From assembly GCF_019656655.1 (NCBI RefSeq), contig NZ_BPMV01000002.1, positions 248,001-312,000 on the forward strand: a DNA stretch of 64,000 nt, written 5' to 3'. The translations under genes and the position numbers were made by a program. This document shows, piece by piece, positions 13,032 to 22,160 of the stretch. The notes under the pieces are model-generated. The model ran no database searches. It was not told the origin of the DNA and saw only the letters and a program-made list of their open reading frames with translations. The DNA is from Tsukamurella sp. TY48 (GTDB lineage Bacteria; Actinomycetota; Actinomycetes; Mycobacteriales; Mycobacteriaceae). How positions within the stretch are numbered: position 1 is the first letter of the stretch; every line of letters starts with the position of its first letter.

Positions 13032-13908
13032 CCAGCACCCGGCCGGTGGCGCGCAGGGCGTCGGCGACCGCGGTATCGGACGCCGGAACCAGCGGCAGGC
13101 GCACGTCGGGCGTGGCGATCCGGCCCTGCGCGGCGAGTACGCCCTTGATGACGGTGGGATTGGGCTCACTGAACAGGGCCGATGCCAGCGCAGCGAGGGA
13201 GCCACCGATCAGGCGCGCCTCCTCGATGCGGCGCTCGCGCCAGGCGGCGACGAGTGCGGCGAACTCCCCCGCGGCCACGTTCGCGCTCGCGGAGATCGCG
13301 CCGTGGCCGCCGAGGGCCAGGATCGCGCTCACGAACGCATCGTCGCCGGCGAGCACCGCGACCCCGTCCGGCACCTCGGCCAGCAGGCGCACCGTGGTCT
13401 CCGTGACGCCGCCCACGGCGTGCTTGAAGCCCGCGACGCCGTCGATCGCGGCGAGATCGAGGAGGGCGGGCAGACCGAGCGTGCGGCCGGTCCGTTGCGG
13501 GATGTCGTAGACGATCACGGGCACCGGGCTGGCCGCGGTGATGTGGCGGTAGTGCTCCACCACGCCGGCCTCGGACGGGCGGGTGTAGTGCGGGACGGCG
13601 ACCAGCGCGTAGTCGGCGCGCGGGTGGATGCCGCGGAGGGCCTCGGCGCAGGCGGCGGTGGCGTTCGAGCCGGCGCCCACGGTGAGGACCGCGCCGCGGT
13701 CGGTGCACACGCCGGCGATCCGGTCGATGATCACGGCGCGCTCGGCATCGGTGAGGGTGGCGGGTTCGCCGGTGGTGCCGAGCGCGACGAGGCCGTCGGC
13801 GCCGTCGTCGAGGTGATCGTGGGCGAGGCGCTCCAGCGCCGGGAGGTCGACGGTGCCGTCACTGTTGAACGGGGTGATGAGCGGGACGTGGAGGCCGGTG
13901 AGCTGCAT
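13018..13908 (-). CDS. DapA-family aldolase/lyase (dihydrodipicolinate synthase-like)
   Basis: 296-residue (beta/alpha)8 class I aldolase. The DapA/NAL signatures are present: LITPFNSDGTVD near the N-terminus, ALGTTGEPATLTDAER (TT dyad, about residue 44), VYDIPQRTG (catalytic Tyr) and GFKHAVGG (Schiff-base Lys, about residue 157). These residues fit 4-hydroxy-tetrahydrodipicolinate synthase, but the placement beside an alpha-mannosidase and a divergent LysR gene, away from lysine genes, fits a catabolic paralogue equally well. I therefore give no symbol. ATG 13908. Confidence 0.85.
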   Translation of the reverse strand: MQLTGLHVPLITPFNSDGTVDLPALERLAHDHLDDGADGLVALGTTGEPATLTDAERAVIIDRIAGVCTDRGAVLTVGAGSNATAACAEALRGIHPRADYALVAVPHYTRPSEAGVVEHYRHITAASPVPVIVYDIPQRTGRTLGLPALLDLAAIDGVAGFKHAVGGVTETTVRLLAEVPDGVAVLAGDDAFVSAILALGGHGAISASANVAAGEFAALVAAWRERRIEEARLIGGSLAALASALFSEPNPTVIKGVLAAQGRIATPDVRLPLVPASDTAVADALRATGRVLVSVD

Positions 13909-13966
13909 GGCTCTACGGTCGCTCGATTCGAGCTTCAGCACCAGCGCGGAAATCCGACTTCGAGCG

Positions 13967-13972
13967 TAAGCT
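13967..13972 (+). promoter_or_regulatory. -10 box TAAGCT, leaderless start of LysR gene
   Basis: TAAGCT ends 6 nt before ATG 13979, in the 70-bp divergent gap with the dapA-like gene. Confidence 0.58.
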
Positions 13973-13978
13973 GATCTG

Positions 13979-14842
13979 ATGCTCGATGTGCACCGTCTGC
14001 GCCTGCTCCGGGAACTCTCGCTGCGCGGCACGATCGCCGCGGTCGCCCAGGCCCTCGACTACACCCCGTCGGCGGTCTCGCAGCAGCTCACCACGCTGGA
14101 ACGGGAAGCCGGGACGCCCCTGCTCGAACGCACCGGCCGCAGCGTCCGGCTCACCGAGGCGGGCCGGCTCCTCGTGGGGCACGCCGATGCGGTGCTGGCC
14201 CGCCTGGAACAGGCGCGCGCCGACCTCGACGCGCTCGGCGGCAGCGTGACCGGCGAGCTGCGGATCGGTGCCTACCCCTCCGCGATGCGCACGGTGATCA
14301 CCCCCGCGCTGATCCGCCTCTCCGCCGACCATCCGCAGCTGCGGGTCCGGGTCACCGAGATCGACCCCGCCACGGCGCCGGAGGCGCTCCGCTCCGGGAA
14401 GCTCGACGTGGCGCTGCTGCACCGGTACGACTGCCTGCCCGGGCGCGACGATCCCTCGCTCGACACCGAGCCCCTGTTCGAGGAGGCCGTACACCTGGCC
14501 ACACCCGCCGACAGCACCGGCGCACTGGCGGACTTCGCCGCCGCGCAGTGGATCTCGGGAACCGTGGGCACGATGTGCGACGACGCCACGGTGCGTACCT
14601 GCGAGGCCGCGGGATTCACACCGCGGGTGCGCCACCGCACGGACGATTTCGCCGCGGTCCTCGCGCTGGTCGATGCCGGACAGGGCGTGGCGATCGTCCC
14701 GGACGTGGCCGCCGCCGATGCGCCGTCCACGGTGCGCCTCGCACCGCTCGACATCCGGCGCCGCACGGCGCTGGCCTACCGCCGCGGCGCCGCCCGCGAC
14801 CCGCTCGTCGGTGCGGCGCGCAGCGCGCTCACTGCGCGCTGA
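13979..14842 (+). CDS. LysR family transcriptional regulator
   Basis: 287 residues. N-terminal winged helix ([39 protein letters not shown] split over residues 8-45) followed by a periplasmic-binding-like effector domain ([20 protein letters not shown]…). Divergent from the dapA-like gene with 70 bp between, so it may control that gene; this is inference from position. Its last 14 bp overlap the end of uppP on the opposite strand. Confidence 0.88.
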   Translation: MLDVHRLRLLRELSLRGTIAAVAQALDYTPSAVSQQLTTLEREAGTPLLERTGRSVRLTEAGRLLVGHADAVLARLEQARADLDALGGSVTGELRIGAYPSAMRTVITPALIRLSADHPQLRVRVTEIDPATAPEALRSGKLDVALLHRYDCLPGRDDPSLDTEPLFEEAVHLATPADSTGALADFAAAQWISGTVGTMCDDATVRTCEAAGFTPRVRHRTDDFAAVLALVDAGQGVAIVPDVAAADAPSTVRLAPLDIRRRTALAYRRGAARDPLVGAARSALTAR

Positions 14843-15680
14843 TCACGCCCGCCTGCAGCAGCCCGAGCACGGTGACGCCCACGATGATGCGGTAGCCCAC
14901 GAACCAGTTCAGCGAGTGCTTGGAGACGAAGTCCAGGAGCCACGCGATCGCGGCGTAGCCCACGATGAAGGCGATCACGGTGGCCACGAGCAGCTGCGGG
15001 CCGGAGGCGTGCAGGCCCGGGCCGCCCTTCTCGAAGGCGTCCGGGAGGCTGAACAAGCCGGATGCCGTGACCGCGGGGATCGCGAGCAGGAAGGACAGCC
15101 GCACCGCGGCCTCGCGGGTCAGCCCCAGGAACAGGCCGGCGCTCGACGTGGCGCCCGAGCGGGAAACGCCGGGGATCAGGGCGAGACACTGCGCCAGTCC
15201 CATCATGATGCCGTCGCGAGCGGTCACCTGCTCCAGCGGACGCTGCCGGTTGGCGTAGTACTTACTGCTCACGTACTCGGCGGCCAGGATGACGAACGAG
15301 AAGACGATGAGCATGGTGGCCACCAGGTACAGATCCCGGGCGGCCGTGCGGATCTGATCCTTGAACAGATACCCCAGCACGCCGATCGGAATGGTGCCGA
15401 TGATCACGTACCAGCCGATCCGGTAGTCCACCCCGCGCTGCGTCTTGTCCGTCAGGCCGCGGAACCAGGCCACCACGATCCGGTAGATGTCCCGGGCGAA
15501 GTAGATGAGCACCGCGAGCTCGGTGCCGAGCTGCGTGACCGCGGTGAACGAGGCGCCCGCATCGTCGCCGAACCAGATCTCCGAGACGATCCGCAGGTGG
15601 CCCGAGGACGAGACGGGCAGGAACTCCGTCAGGCCCTGCACCAGGCCGAGCACGATCGCCTGAATCCATGTCATGTCCAC
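14829..15680 (-). CDS. uppP: Undecaprenyl-diphosphatase UppP (BacA)
   Basis: Integral membrane phosphatase that recycles undecaprenyl pyrophosphate for cell-wall synthesis. The 283-residue length is typical. Both active-site motifs are intact: [13 protein letters not shown] (about residue 19) and [12 protein letters not shown] (about residue 168), with multiple membrane helices between. Ends in a helix with [11 protein letters not shown] 15680 is supported by TAGCCT 6 nt upstream; ATG 15674 is the alternative. Position matches Rv2136c. Confidence 0.95.
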   Translation of the reverse strand: MDMTWIQAIVLGLVQGLTEFLPVSSSGHLRIVSEIWFGDDAGASFTAVTQLGTELAVLIYFARDIYRIVVAWFRGLTDKTQRGVDYRIGWYVIIGTIPIGVLGYLFKDQIRTAARDLYLVATMLIVFSFVILAAEYVSSKYYANRQRPLEQVTARDGIMMGLAQCLALIPGVSRSGATSSAGLFLGLTREAAVRLSFLLAIPAVTASGLFSLPDAFEKGGPGLHASGPQLLVATVIAFIVGYAAIAWLLDFVSKHSLNWFVGYRIIVGVTVLGLLQAGVISAQ

Positions 15681-15686
15681 CCGGGC

Positions 15687-15692
15687 AGGCTA
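15687..15692 (-). promoter_or_regulatory. -10 box TAGCCT, leaderless start of uppP
   Basis: Minus-strand TAGCCT ends 6 nt before GTG 15680; back-to-back with the lipoprotein promoter. Confidence 0.5.
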
Positions 15693-15722
15693 CCGGCCGG
15701 GGGCCGTGGCGGCCGCAGACGG

Positions 15723-15728
15723 TAACTT
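15723..15728 (+). promoter_or_regulatory. -10 box TAACTT upstream of lipoprotein gene
   Basis: TAACTT ends 9 nt before ATG 15738, so the leader would be absent or 1-3 nt. Likely promoter for the lipoprotein-DUF5703-pyrD run. Confidence 0.5.
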
Positions 15729-15737
15729 CGAAGCATC

Positions 15738-16748
15738 ATGAGCCGCACATTCCTCGCCCCGGTCGTCGCCGTCCTCGTCTCGGTGTCCCTCGTGTCGGCG
15801 GGCTGCTCGTCGACCCCGGCCCGGGAGGACCGCCCGACGATCACCCCCGCGACCCCGGCGGTCGCCCCGGAGCCCGCCGCGGCGCCCGCCGGTCGGGTGA
15901 CCCCCGCGGCGCCCGGCGAAGGTCTCGCCTTCGACCCGGTGAGCCGGCGGCTGGCCGCCATCACCGACGGTGCGGTGGTGCTGTACTCGGTCGACGAGGG
16001 CCTCAAGGAGACCGGGCGGGTGGCGATCGAGGGCCGTGCGAACCAGGTGGTCCCCAATGCCGGTGGCGGATTCCTCGTCGCGGCGAAGGGCCTCGTCGGT
16101 GTCATCGCGAAGGACGGCGACGCCATCGAGGCGGGCTCACCGCGCTTCGACGGCGACGTGCTCACCGTCGCGGCGTACCCCGATGGCGGACACCTGGCGT
16201 TGGCGGGCACCGCCGACGGGAGGATCGTGGTCCTGGACCGCAACGTGAGCACGCCGGTACGCACCATCACCGGCCCGGTCGAGGCGAGCGTCGTCATGGT
16301 CCGTGACGGCAAGGCGGCCGTCGTCGACCGCCGCCAGGCGTCGATCACCGAGCTGGACCTCGACGGCGGCAAGGCCGGCAAGTCGCTGCGCGTGGGGCGC
16401 GGCATCACCAACGCGGTCATCGACCCGTTCGGCCGCATGCTCTCGGTGGACACCAGCGAGGATCAAGTCCTGGCGTACTCGATAGCCCCCTTCATGCTGC
16501 GGTTCCAGTACCCCGTGGCGAGCGCGCCCTGGGCCGTGGTCTACGACGAGACCGCCAAGCTGATGTGGGTCACGCAGACGGCGACCAACGAGATCGCGGG
16601 CTACGCTCTCGGTTCGGGCATGCCGGACCCGAAGCTGCGTTTCCCCACGATCCGCCAGCCGAACGCGGTGGCCGCCGACGCCGAGACCGGCACGGTGTAC
16701 GTGCAGTCGGCCACCGGCGGCGGCATCCAGGCGATCCCGACCAGGTAG
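15738..16748 (+). CDS. LppL-like lipoprotein with beta-propeller-like repeats
   Basis: 336 residues. N-terminal lipoprotein signal peptide with lipobox LVSAGC (Cys about residue 23), then a Pro/Ala linker and a domain of repeated strand units (LAFDPVSRRLAAI, VIDPFGRMLSV, AVAADAETGTVYVQ) like a seven-bladed propeller. Gene position between uppP and pyrD matches LppL (Rv2138) of M. tuberculosis. Exported and lipid-anchored; the biochemical role is unknown. DUF5703 follows 8 bp later. Confidence 0.88.
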   Translation: MSRTFLAPVVAVLVSVSLVSAGCSSTPAREDRPTITPATPAVAPEPAAAPAGRVTPAAPGEGLAFDPVSRRLAAITDGAVVLYSVDEGLKETGRVAIEGRANQVVPNAGGGFLVAAKGLVGVIAKDGDAIEAGSPRFDGDVLTVAAYPDGGHLALAGTADGRIVVLDRNVSTPVRTITGPVEASVVMVRDGKAAVVDRRQASITELDLDGGKAGKSLRVGRGITNAVIDPFGRMLSVDTSEDQVLAYSIAPFMLRFQYPVASAPWAVVYDETAKLMWVTQTATNEIAGYALGSGMPDPKLRFPTIRQPNAVAADAETGTVYVQSATGGGIQAIPTR

Positions 16749-16756
16749 GAGGCCCG

Positions 16757-17011
16757 ATGGCAGCGGGCACGGCGCGGGGGGACGCGGGCGATCCGTACTC
16801 CGGCGAGGAGTACGATTTCCTGCCGTTGCGATTGCCGCGGGACGTCTCGCGGGTGACCGCGGCGATGCGCCTCACGATCGAGGCCGAATTCGGCGGCTGG
16901 GAGTTGTCCCGGGTGCGGCTCTACACCGACGGGTCGCGCCGGGTACTGCTGCGCCGTCGCCGCACGAAGACCTCCGGCATGCTGCCGCCGGACGCCACGA
17001 AGGGGCTGTAA
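16757..17011 (+). CDS. DUF5703 family protein
   Basis: 84 residues, with [20 protein letters not shown] followed by [23 protein letters not shown] and a basic end. Small conserved actinobacterial protein of unknown function always seen just before pyrD in this gene order. Start ATG 16757 follows an AGGAGG Shine-Dalgarno sequence (16747-16752) that overlaps the lipoprotein stop; pyrD starts 4 bp after its stop. Confidence 0.85.
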   Translation: MAAGTARGDAGDPYSGEEYDFLPLRLPRDVSRVTAAMRLTIEAEFGGWELSRVRLYTDGSRRVLLRRRRTKTSGMLPPDATKGL

Positions 17012-17015
17012 CACC

Positions 17016-18110
17016 ATGTCGTCACTGACGTCGTCCGCGTACCGGCTGTTGCTGCGCACCATGTTCCTGGTGGCACCCGAGCGGATCCACCACCTCGTCT
17101 TCGGGTTGATCCGCGGCACCACGGCCGTGCCGCCGGTGCGCACCGGGATCCGCCGCACGCTCGCCTTCCGCGATCCGATCCTGGCGCAGACGGTGTTCGG
17201 CGTCGACTTCCCATCGCCCCTGGGTCTGGCCGCCGGGTTCGATAAGAACGCCCGCGCCGTCAACGGCTGGGGTCCGCTCGGCTTCGGCTTCGCCGAGATC
17301 GGCACCGTGACCGCCCACGCCCAGCCCGGCAACCCCGAGCCGCGGCTGTTCCGGCTCCCCCAGGATAAGGCCCTGATCAACCGGATGGGCTTCAACAACT
17401 ACGGCTCCGGCGCCGCCGCGAACGAGCTCCGCAAGCGCGACGCCGGACCGACCGCCGTGCCGATCGGCGCCAACATCGGCAAGACCAAGACGACCCCGCT
17501 CGACGGCGCCGCCGACGACTACCGGGTGAGCGCCATGCTGCTCGGACCGCTCGCCGACTTCATCGTGGTCAACGTCTCCTCGCCCAATACCCCCGGCCTG
17601 CGCGACCTTCAGGCCACCGAATCGTTGCGGCCCGTCCTCCAGGCCGTGCTCGACACCGTGACGGTGCCGGTGCTGGTGAAGATCGCCCCCGATCTCGCCG
17701 ACGAGGATGTGGACGCCGTCGCCGATCTGGCACTGGAACTGGGGCTCGCGGGCATCGTGGCCACCAACACCACGATCAGCCGGGAGGGCCTGAACACCTC
17801 CGCTGCGGAGATCGAGGCGATCGGTCCCGGCGGACTGTCCGGCCACCCGGTCAAGCAGCGCTCGCTGGAGGTGCTGCGGCGCCTGTCGGCCCGGGTCGGC
17901 GACCGGCTGGTCCTGATCTCGGTGGGCGGGATCGAGGACGTCGACGACGTCTACCAGCGCATCCGCGCCGGCGCCTCCCTCGTGCAGGTGTACACCCAGT
18001 TCATCTACGGCGGCCCGCTGTGGGTGCGCACCGTGCAGAAGCAGCTCGCGGAGCGGCTGCGCGCCGACGGCTTCGCATCGATCTCCGAGGCCGTCGGCGT
18101 CGACCGCTAG
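17016..18110 (+). CDS. pyrD: Quinone-dependent dihydroorotate dehydrogenase
   Basis: Class 2 DHODH: oxidises dihydroorotate to orotate in pyrimidine synthesis and passes electrons to the quinone pool. 364 residues with the membrane-associating N-terminal helices ([21 protein letters not shown]), FMN site ([27 protein letters not shown]), NRMGFNN, the catalytic-serine loop [15 protein letters not shown] and [17 protein letters not shown]. Third gene of the lipoprotein-DUF5703-pyrD run. Ends 1 bp before the convergent PEBP-like gene. Confidence 0.96.
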   Translation: MSSLTSSAYRLLLRTMFLVAPERIHHLVFGLIRGTTAVPPVRTGIRRTLAFRDPILAQTVFGVDFPSPLGLAAGFDKNARAVNGWGPLGFGFAEIGTVTAHAQPGNPEPRLFRLPQDKALINRMGFNNYGSGAAANELRKRDAGPTAVPIGANIGKTKTTPLDGAADDYRVSAMLLGPLADFIVVNVSSPNTPGLRDLQATESLRPVLQAVLDTVTVPVLVKIAPDLADEDVDAVADLALELGLAGIVATNTTISREGLNTSAAEIEAIGPGGLSGHPVKQRSLEVLRRLSARVGDRLVLISVGGIEDVDDVYQRIRAGASLVQVYTQFIYGGPLWVRTVQKQLAERLRADGFASISEAVGVDR

Positions 18111-18647
18111 CTAGATCTGCGCGTAGGTCGCGGTCAGCCTGGCGCGCGCGATCGCCGCGCCGAACAGGTTGAAGCCCAGGAACGCCGGGGTCGCGTTGTC
18201 CGGCAGCTCCAGCTTCGCCACGCCGAGGGCGTGCACCACGAAGATGTACCGGTGCGGTCCGTGGCCGGCGGGCGGCGCCGCACCGAGGAAGCGCTTGATC
18301 CCACCGTCGTTGGTGAGGGTGACCGCACCGTCGGGCAGCGAACCGGGCGCGCCGTTGCCGGCGTCCTCGGCGAGCTCGGTGACCGAGGCGGGAATGTTGG
18401 CCACCGCCCAGTGCCAGAAACCCGAGGCGGTGGGCGCGTCCGGGTCGTAGGCGGTCACGGCGAAGGACTTCGTCTGCTCGGGGAAGCCCGACCAGGACAG
18501 CTGCGGCGAGACGTCCTGTCCACCCGCGCCGAAGATCCCGCTCAGCTGCGGGGTGGCGAGCGTCGCCCCGTCGGTGAACGTGGTGGAGGTCAAGGTGAAC
18601 GTGGGCAGCTGCGGCAGCGGCGCGTACGGATCGAACTTCTCGGTCAT
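18111..18647 (-). CDS. YbhB/YbcL family (PEBP-like) protein
   Basis: 178-residue phosphatidylethanolamine-binding-protein homologue; the M. tuberculosis counterpart at this position is Rv2140c. The ligand-pocket signatures are present ([18 protein letters not shown], about residue 64, and [12 protein letters not shown], about residue 133). No signal peptide, so cytosolic. ATG 18647 has GAGAGGAC upstream. The bacterial function is poorly defined; ligand binding is inferred from the family. Confidence 0.92.
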   Translation of the reverse strand: MTEKFDPYAPLPQLPTFTLTSTTFTDGATLATPQLSGIFGAGGQDVSPQLSWSGFPEQTKSFAVTAYDPDAPTASGFWHWAVANIPASVTELAEDAGNGAPGSLPDGAVTLTNDGGIKRFLGAAPPAGHGPHRYIFVVHALGVAKLELPDNATPAFLGFNLFGAAIARARLTATYAQI

Positions 18648-18679
18648 GGTGTCCTCTCGATCATCAGTACTTTTGGGGG

Positions 18680-20017
18680 TCAGGAGTTGAGCAGGAAGTG
18701 CTCGAAGACGCGGGTGCCGAACAGCAGCGAGTCCACGGGGACGCGCTCGTCCACGCCGTGGAACAGGGCCGCGAAGTCCAGCTCCTCCGGCAGCTTGAGC
18801 GGTGCGAAACCGAAGCAGCGGATGCCGAGCTTGGCGAAGGCCTTGGCGTCGGTGCCGCCGGAGAGCATGTAGGGCACCGTCTGGCCGTCCGGATCGAAGG
18901 TGTGGATCGCGGTGTTCATCGCGTCCACGAGCGCACCGTCGAAGGAGGTCTCGTAGGGTTCGAGCTTGGTGATCCACTCCCGCTCGATATCCGGTCCGAG
19001 CAGCTCGTCCAGTTCCTTCTCGAAGGCCTCCTGGCGGCCCGGCAGCACGCGGCAGTCGATCACGGCCTCGGCGGTCTGCGGGATCACGTTGGCCTTGTAG
19101 CCGGCGCGCAGCATGGTCGGGTTGGCGGTATCGCGCAGCGTCGCGCCCACGATCCGGGAGATGCCGCCGATCTTCGCGAGTTGGCCTTCCAGATCAGGGG
19201 ATTCGACGTCGATGTCGATGGTCGACTCGAGGTCCAGCGCCTGCAGGAACTCGCGGACGGTGTCGGTGAGCACCAGCGGGAACCGATGCCGGCCGAGCCT
19301 GGCGACCGCCTCCGACAGCACCGTCACGGCGTTGTCCTCGTGCACGAACGAGCCGTGTCCGGCGCGGGCCTTGGCGGTGATCCGCATCCAGCCCAGGCTC
19401 TTCTCCGCCGACTCCACGAGATAGAGCCGCTTCTTGCCGCCCGCGGGTGTGTCCACGGTGAGCGAGAACCCGCCCACCTCGCCCACGGCCTCGGAGACGC
19501 CCTCGAACAGGTCCGGACGGTGCTCGACCAGCCAGTGCGAACCCCAGGTGCCACCGGCCTCCTCGTCGGCGAGGAAGGCGAAGACGATGTCCCGCGGCGG
19601 CACCGTCCCGGTGGACTTCAGCTGGCGGGCCAGCGCCAGCATGATGCCGCACATGTCCTTCATGTCCACCGCGCCGCGGCCCCAGACGTAGCCGTCCTCG
19701 ACCGCCCCGGAGAAGGGGTGCACCGACCAGTCCGCGGGTTCGGCGGGAACCACGTCGAGGTGTCCGTGCACCAGGAGTGCGCCGCGACCCGATTCAGCGC
19801 CCTTGAGGGTGGCGAAGACGTTGCCGCGGCCGGGTTGTCCGGACTCCAGGTACTCGGTCTCGTACCCCACCTCGTCGAGCTGGGCCTGGACCCAGCGCGC
19901 GCACTCGGCCTCGCCCTTGGTGGTGGCGAGCTCGCCGGTGTTGGACGTGTCGAAGCGGATCAGATTGCTGACGGTGTCGACGACCTCGTCGAGCGCGTTC
20001 ACTGCACTGGTAGCCAC
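18680..20017 (-). CDS. M20/M25/M40 family zinc metallopeptidase
   Basis: 445-residue di-zinc amidohydrolase (ArgE/DapE/CPG2 group), counterpart of Rv2141c by position. Motifs: [13 protein letters not shown] (metal His and Asp, about residue 83), [10 protein letters not shown] (bridging Asp), [13 protein letters not shown] (catalytic Glu pair), GHGSF, and a C-terminal metal His ([18 protein letters not shown]). A dimerisation lid lies between. Cytoplasmic. GTG 20017; an imperfect TAGGTA box stands 6 nt upstream. Specific substrate unknown. Confidence 0.92.
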   Translation of the reverse strand: MATSAVNALDEVVDTVSNLIRFDTSNTGELATTKGEAECARWVQAQLDEVGYETEYLESGQPGRGNVFATLKGAESGRGALLVHGHLDVVPAEPADWSVHPFSGAVEDGYVWGRGAVDMKDMCGIMLALARQLKSTGTVPPRDIVFAFLADEEAGGTWGSHWLVEHRPDLFEGVSEAVGEVGGFSLTVDTPAGGKKRLYLVESAEKSLGWMRITAKARAGHGSFVHEDNAVTVLSEAVARLGRHRFPLVLTDTVREFLQALDLESTIDIDVESPDLEGQLAKIGGISRIVGATLRDTANPTMLRAGYKANVIPQTAEAVIDCRVLPGRQEAFEKELDELLGPDIEREWITKLEPYETSFDGALVDAMNTAIHTFDPDGQTVPYMLSGGTDAKAFAKLGIRCFGFAPLKLPEELDFAALFHGVDERVPVDSLLFGTRVFEHFLLNS

Positions 20018-20081
20018 GCTCTATACCTACCACGCGGCCGCCGCCACCGATCGGCGCCCGCAGGCACCCCGACGTGCCGAT

Positions 20082-20111
20082 TTGGTGCAGCGGGCGGGCG
20101 TGGATTACTGT
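20082..20111 (+). promoter_or_regulatory. tRNA-Leu promoter
   Basis: TTGGTG (20082-20087), an 18-nt spacer, then TACTGT (20106-20111). The -10 ends 13 nt before the mature tRNA 5' end. Confidence 0.5.
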
Positions 20112-20124
20112 GAACAAGCTTCCC

Positions 20125-20210
20125 GCGCGGGTGGCGGAATGGCAGACGCGCTAGCTTGAGGTGCTAGTGTCCTACTAATGGACGTGGGGGTTCAAGTCCC
20201 CCTCCGCGCA
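20125..20210 (+). tRNA. tRNA-Leu (anticodon GAG)
   Basis: An 86-nt class II tRNA. Acceptor GCGCGGG pairs with TCCGCGC (last pair G-U), discriminator A at 20210. The anticodon loop CTTGAGG gives GAG, which reads CUC/CUU. It has the long variable arm expected for Leu and a T-arm of GGGGG TTCAAGT CCCCC. CCA is not encoded. Confidence 0.95.
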
Positions 20211-20216
20211 CAGACG

Positions 20217-20252
20217 AAAGACCCCGGTATCGCACCGGGGTCTTTCGCTTTT
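20217..20252 (+). terminator. Rho-independent terminator after tRNA-Leu
   Basis: A perfect 12-bp stem (AAAGACCCCGGT / ACCGGGGTCTTT) with a 5-nt loop, followed by CGCTTTT, starting 7 nt after the tRNA. Confidence 0.85.
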
Positions 20253-20275
20253 CCCGGCTCGAATCCCCGTGATCC

Positions 20276-20521
20276 TCAGATCGCGTGCTGCGGAGCCAGC
20301 TCCACCCGGTGCGTCGCGGCCCAGGGGATGTCAGGATGCAGCGAGGAGAAGCTGTACTCCACGCTGTCTCGACCGCCGGACTCGTCCAGCTTCAGGCCCG
20401 ACAACCTGCCCGCGGCCAGGAGCCGGCCGTCGGCGTCGTAGATCCGCGCGTCCCGGTCGGCGACCGCGTCGTAGTCCGCGTGGAAGGCCTCGTACAACTC
20501 GGTCCCGCTGAACGTGTCCAT
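20276..20521 (-). CDS. Conserved small hypothetical protein
   Basis: 81 residues, acidic and without membrane segments: starts MDTFSGTELYEAFHADYDAV and continues with an antiparallel-strand-like stretch (RIYDADGRLLAAGRLSGLKL). No family recognised. ATG 20521 is chosen because upstream in-frame sequence is arginine-rich and unlike protein. It stands alone between the tRNA terminator and the divergent YkgB-like gene. Confidence 0.55.
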   Translation of the reverse strand: MDTFSGTELYEAFHADYDAVADRDARIYDADGRLLAAGRLSGLKLDESGGRDSVEYSFSSLHPDIPWAATHRVELAPQHAI

Positions 20522-20656
20522 GGCTCCATGGTGCTCCCGACGAGCCGTCGGTAGGGCCGGTTCCGACGATCGCGTGCGCGCCGGACGCGGCGCACGCGAA
20601 TTCTTACGGATGCCTGACAGCCCTGCCCGATGTCCGTTTCCGCCGGATCCGGTCGC

Positions 20657-20662
20657 TACCGT
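20657..20662 (+). promoter_or_regulatory. -10 box TACCGT, leaderless start of YkgB-like gene
   Basis: TACCGT ends 7 nt before GTG 20670, which fixes a start 156 nt inside the longest open frame. Confidence 0.55.
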
Positions 20663-20669
20663 CGAACCA

Positions 20670-21137
20670 GTGACCATCGACCGGAACTTCATGCAGACCA
20701 TGGGGCTTCACGTGATCCGTGCCGGCCTCGTCCTCAATCTCGGCTGGCAGGGCCTCGGCAAGTTCACCGCTGCCGAGGCCACGGCGATCGAGCCACTGAT
20801 CAGCGGAAGCCCCCTCATGTCGTGGACGCTGCGACTGTTCGACCTGCGCACGGTGTCGTCGGGTATCGGCGTCATCGAGCTGCTGACGACGATCGCCCTG
20901 ATCGTGGGCATCTGGTCGCGACCGGCCAACGACATCGCCGTGGCCGCCGCGTCCCTCACCTTCCTCGGGACCTTCTCCTTCCTGTTCACCTCCATCGACT
21001 ACGACTGGGGCCTCCTGCCGCCGAGCGGCTTCCTGCTCAAGGACCTCGTGCTGTTGGGCGCATCGCTCGCGCTGCTGCGCACGGCGCGATCCGCGGTGCG
21101 GCCCGATCCGAACCGCGAGACCGTCGCGTCCGGCTGA
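20670..21137 (+). CDS. DUF417/YkgB (RclC-like) membrane protein
   Basis: 155 residues with four predicted membrane helices, within the DoxX-like/DUF417 superfamily. Features: LNLGWQGLGKFTAAEATAIEPLISGSP (family-typical ‘KFT..EA..I.PLI..SP’), MSWTLRLF, and IGVIELLTTIALIVGIW. Inner-membrane protein; E. coli RclC is linked to reactive-chlorine resistance, but no oxidant regulator is adjacent here. GTG 20670 is set by the -10 box. The DUF4185 gene follows on the same strand after 23 bp. Confidence 0.82.
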   Translation: MTIDRNFMQTMGLHVIRAGLVLNLGWQGLGKFTAAEATAIEPLISGSPLMSWTLRLFDLRTVSSGIGVIELLTTIALIVGIWSRPANDIAVAAASLTFLGTFSFLFTSIDYDWGLLPPSGFLLKDLVLLGASLALLRTARSAVRPDPNRETVASG

Positions 21138-21160
21138 CCGGCATCTGGCAGTCTGACCGT

Positions 21161-22150
21161 GTGCCCATCTCGCTCGAGCTGCCCCGCATGCACAAGGTCC
21201 GCGACATCACGCCGGTCACCCGGTTCGGTGTCGGCGGTACCGACCTCGGAATCGCGTGCCGGGTGGGTCGCGAGATCCTGTACGTCTTCGGCGACACCTT
21301 CGAGGGGCTGACCATCGGGGCGGGCGACTGGCGCTCCCCCGTCGGATTGTTCGGCACCGCTACGGGTCTCATCACCCGGCCCGCGGGGCCGGACTCCAGG
21401 CGCGCGCGGCAGCTGCTGGACTACAGCCACGACACGGGCGAGTTCTCCACGATCCTTCCCACCACCTGCATCGAGGTCGACGGGGCGCTCTACCTGCACA
21501 CCATGACGATGCAGAGCCTCGATACCGTGGTGCGGACGGCCCTATGGCGCTCGGACGACCGCGCGGCCACCTGGCGGGAGGTGGCCCGGTTCGACGCCCG
21601 CCAGGCCGACGGGTGCCGGAACATGTGGGCCCTGTGCCCCGCGCCGGACGGCTACACCTACAACCTGTCCACCGGCGGCCTCAGCCGGGACAAGGGCCTG
21701 CGGCTGCACCGCCTCCGCACGGAGCTGCTCGCCACGCTCGCGCCCGGCGTCGACGTGCCCTGGGAGCCGTGGGGATGGCGCCCGGACACGGGCTGGCGGT
21801 GGGGCAACCCGCCCACCGATCTGGCGCTCGGCAGTGGCTACGGCGAACTCTGCCTGGCGCTGATCGACGGGGTCTGGGTGATGACCTACTTCGACGCGGC
21901 GCACTACCGGATCGCGGCGCGGTTCGCCGAGCGGATCGACGGCATCTGGTCCGAGCCGGTGACCCTCCTGCAGGGGTCGTCGTGGCAGGACGAGGATCAC
22001 GCCGATGGCCGCGTCGCGCAGCTCTACGGCGGCTACCTGGTTCCGGGCTCCACCCTGCGCTCGGCGCGATTGGTGGTCTCGCAGTGGAACACCCAGAACA
22101 ATCATCCGTACAAATCGATGATGTTCACGGGCCCCTTGCGGGTGCAGTAG
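21161..22150 (+). CDS. DUF4185 domain-containing protein
   Basis: 329 residues. The family hallmarks are present: TRFGVGGTDLG near the N-terminus, ILYVFGDTFEG (about residue 40), WRSDDRAATWREV (sialidase-like Asp-box region) and a C-terminal LRSARLVVSQWNTQNNHPYKS. The fold is a five-bladed propeller like glycoside hydrolases, and some family members degrade arabinogalactan-type glycans; activity here is not shown. No signal peptide is seen from GTG 21161. An imperfect CAGTCT box precedes it by 6 nt. The lipase gene begins 10 bp downstream. Confidence 0.8.
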   Translation: MPISLELPRMHKVRDITPVTRFGVGGTDLGIACRVGREILYVFGDTFEGLTIGAGDWRSPVGLFGTATGLITRPAGPDSRRARQLLDYSHDTGEFSTILPTTCIEVDGALYLHTMTMQSLDTVVRTALWRSDDRAATWREVARFDARQADGCRNMWALCPAPDGYTYNLSTGGLSRDKGLRLHRLRTELLATLAPGVDVPWEPWGWRPDTGWRWGNPPTDLALGSGYGELCLALIDGVWVMTYFDAAHYRIAARFAERIDGIWSEPVTLLQGSSWQDEDHADGRVAQLYGGYLVPGSTLRSARLVVSQWNTQNNHPYKSMMFTGPLRVQ

Positions 22151-22153
22151 CGT
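22148..22153 (+). promoter_or_regulatory. -10 box TAGCGT overlapping the DUF4185 stop
   Basis: TAGCGT ends 7 nt before ATG 22161; its TAG is also the stop codon of the upstream gene, so the lipase gene can have its own leaderless message. Confidence 0.55.
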
Positions 22154-22160
22154 CCGGAGA

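Noticed and set aside
18698-20113. A 471-codon plus-strand frame opposite the M20 peptidase gene
   Set aside because: The peptidase has all catalytic motifs on the minus strand; the opposite frame is low-complexity and lacks a start signal.
20125-20210. tRNA-Leu as a possible integration site
   Set aside because: No integrase, no repeat of the tRNA 3' end and normal composition on both sides.
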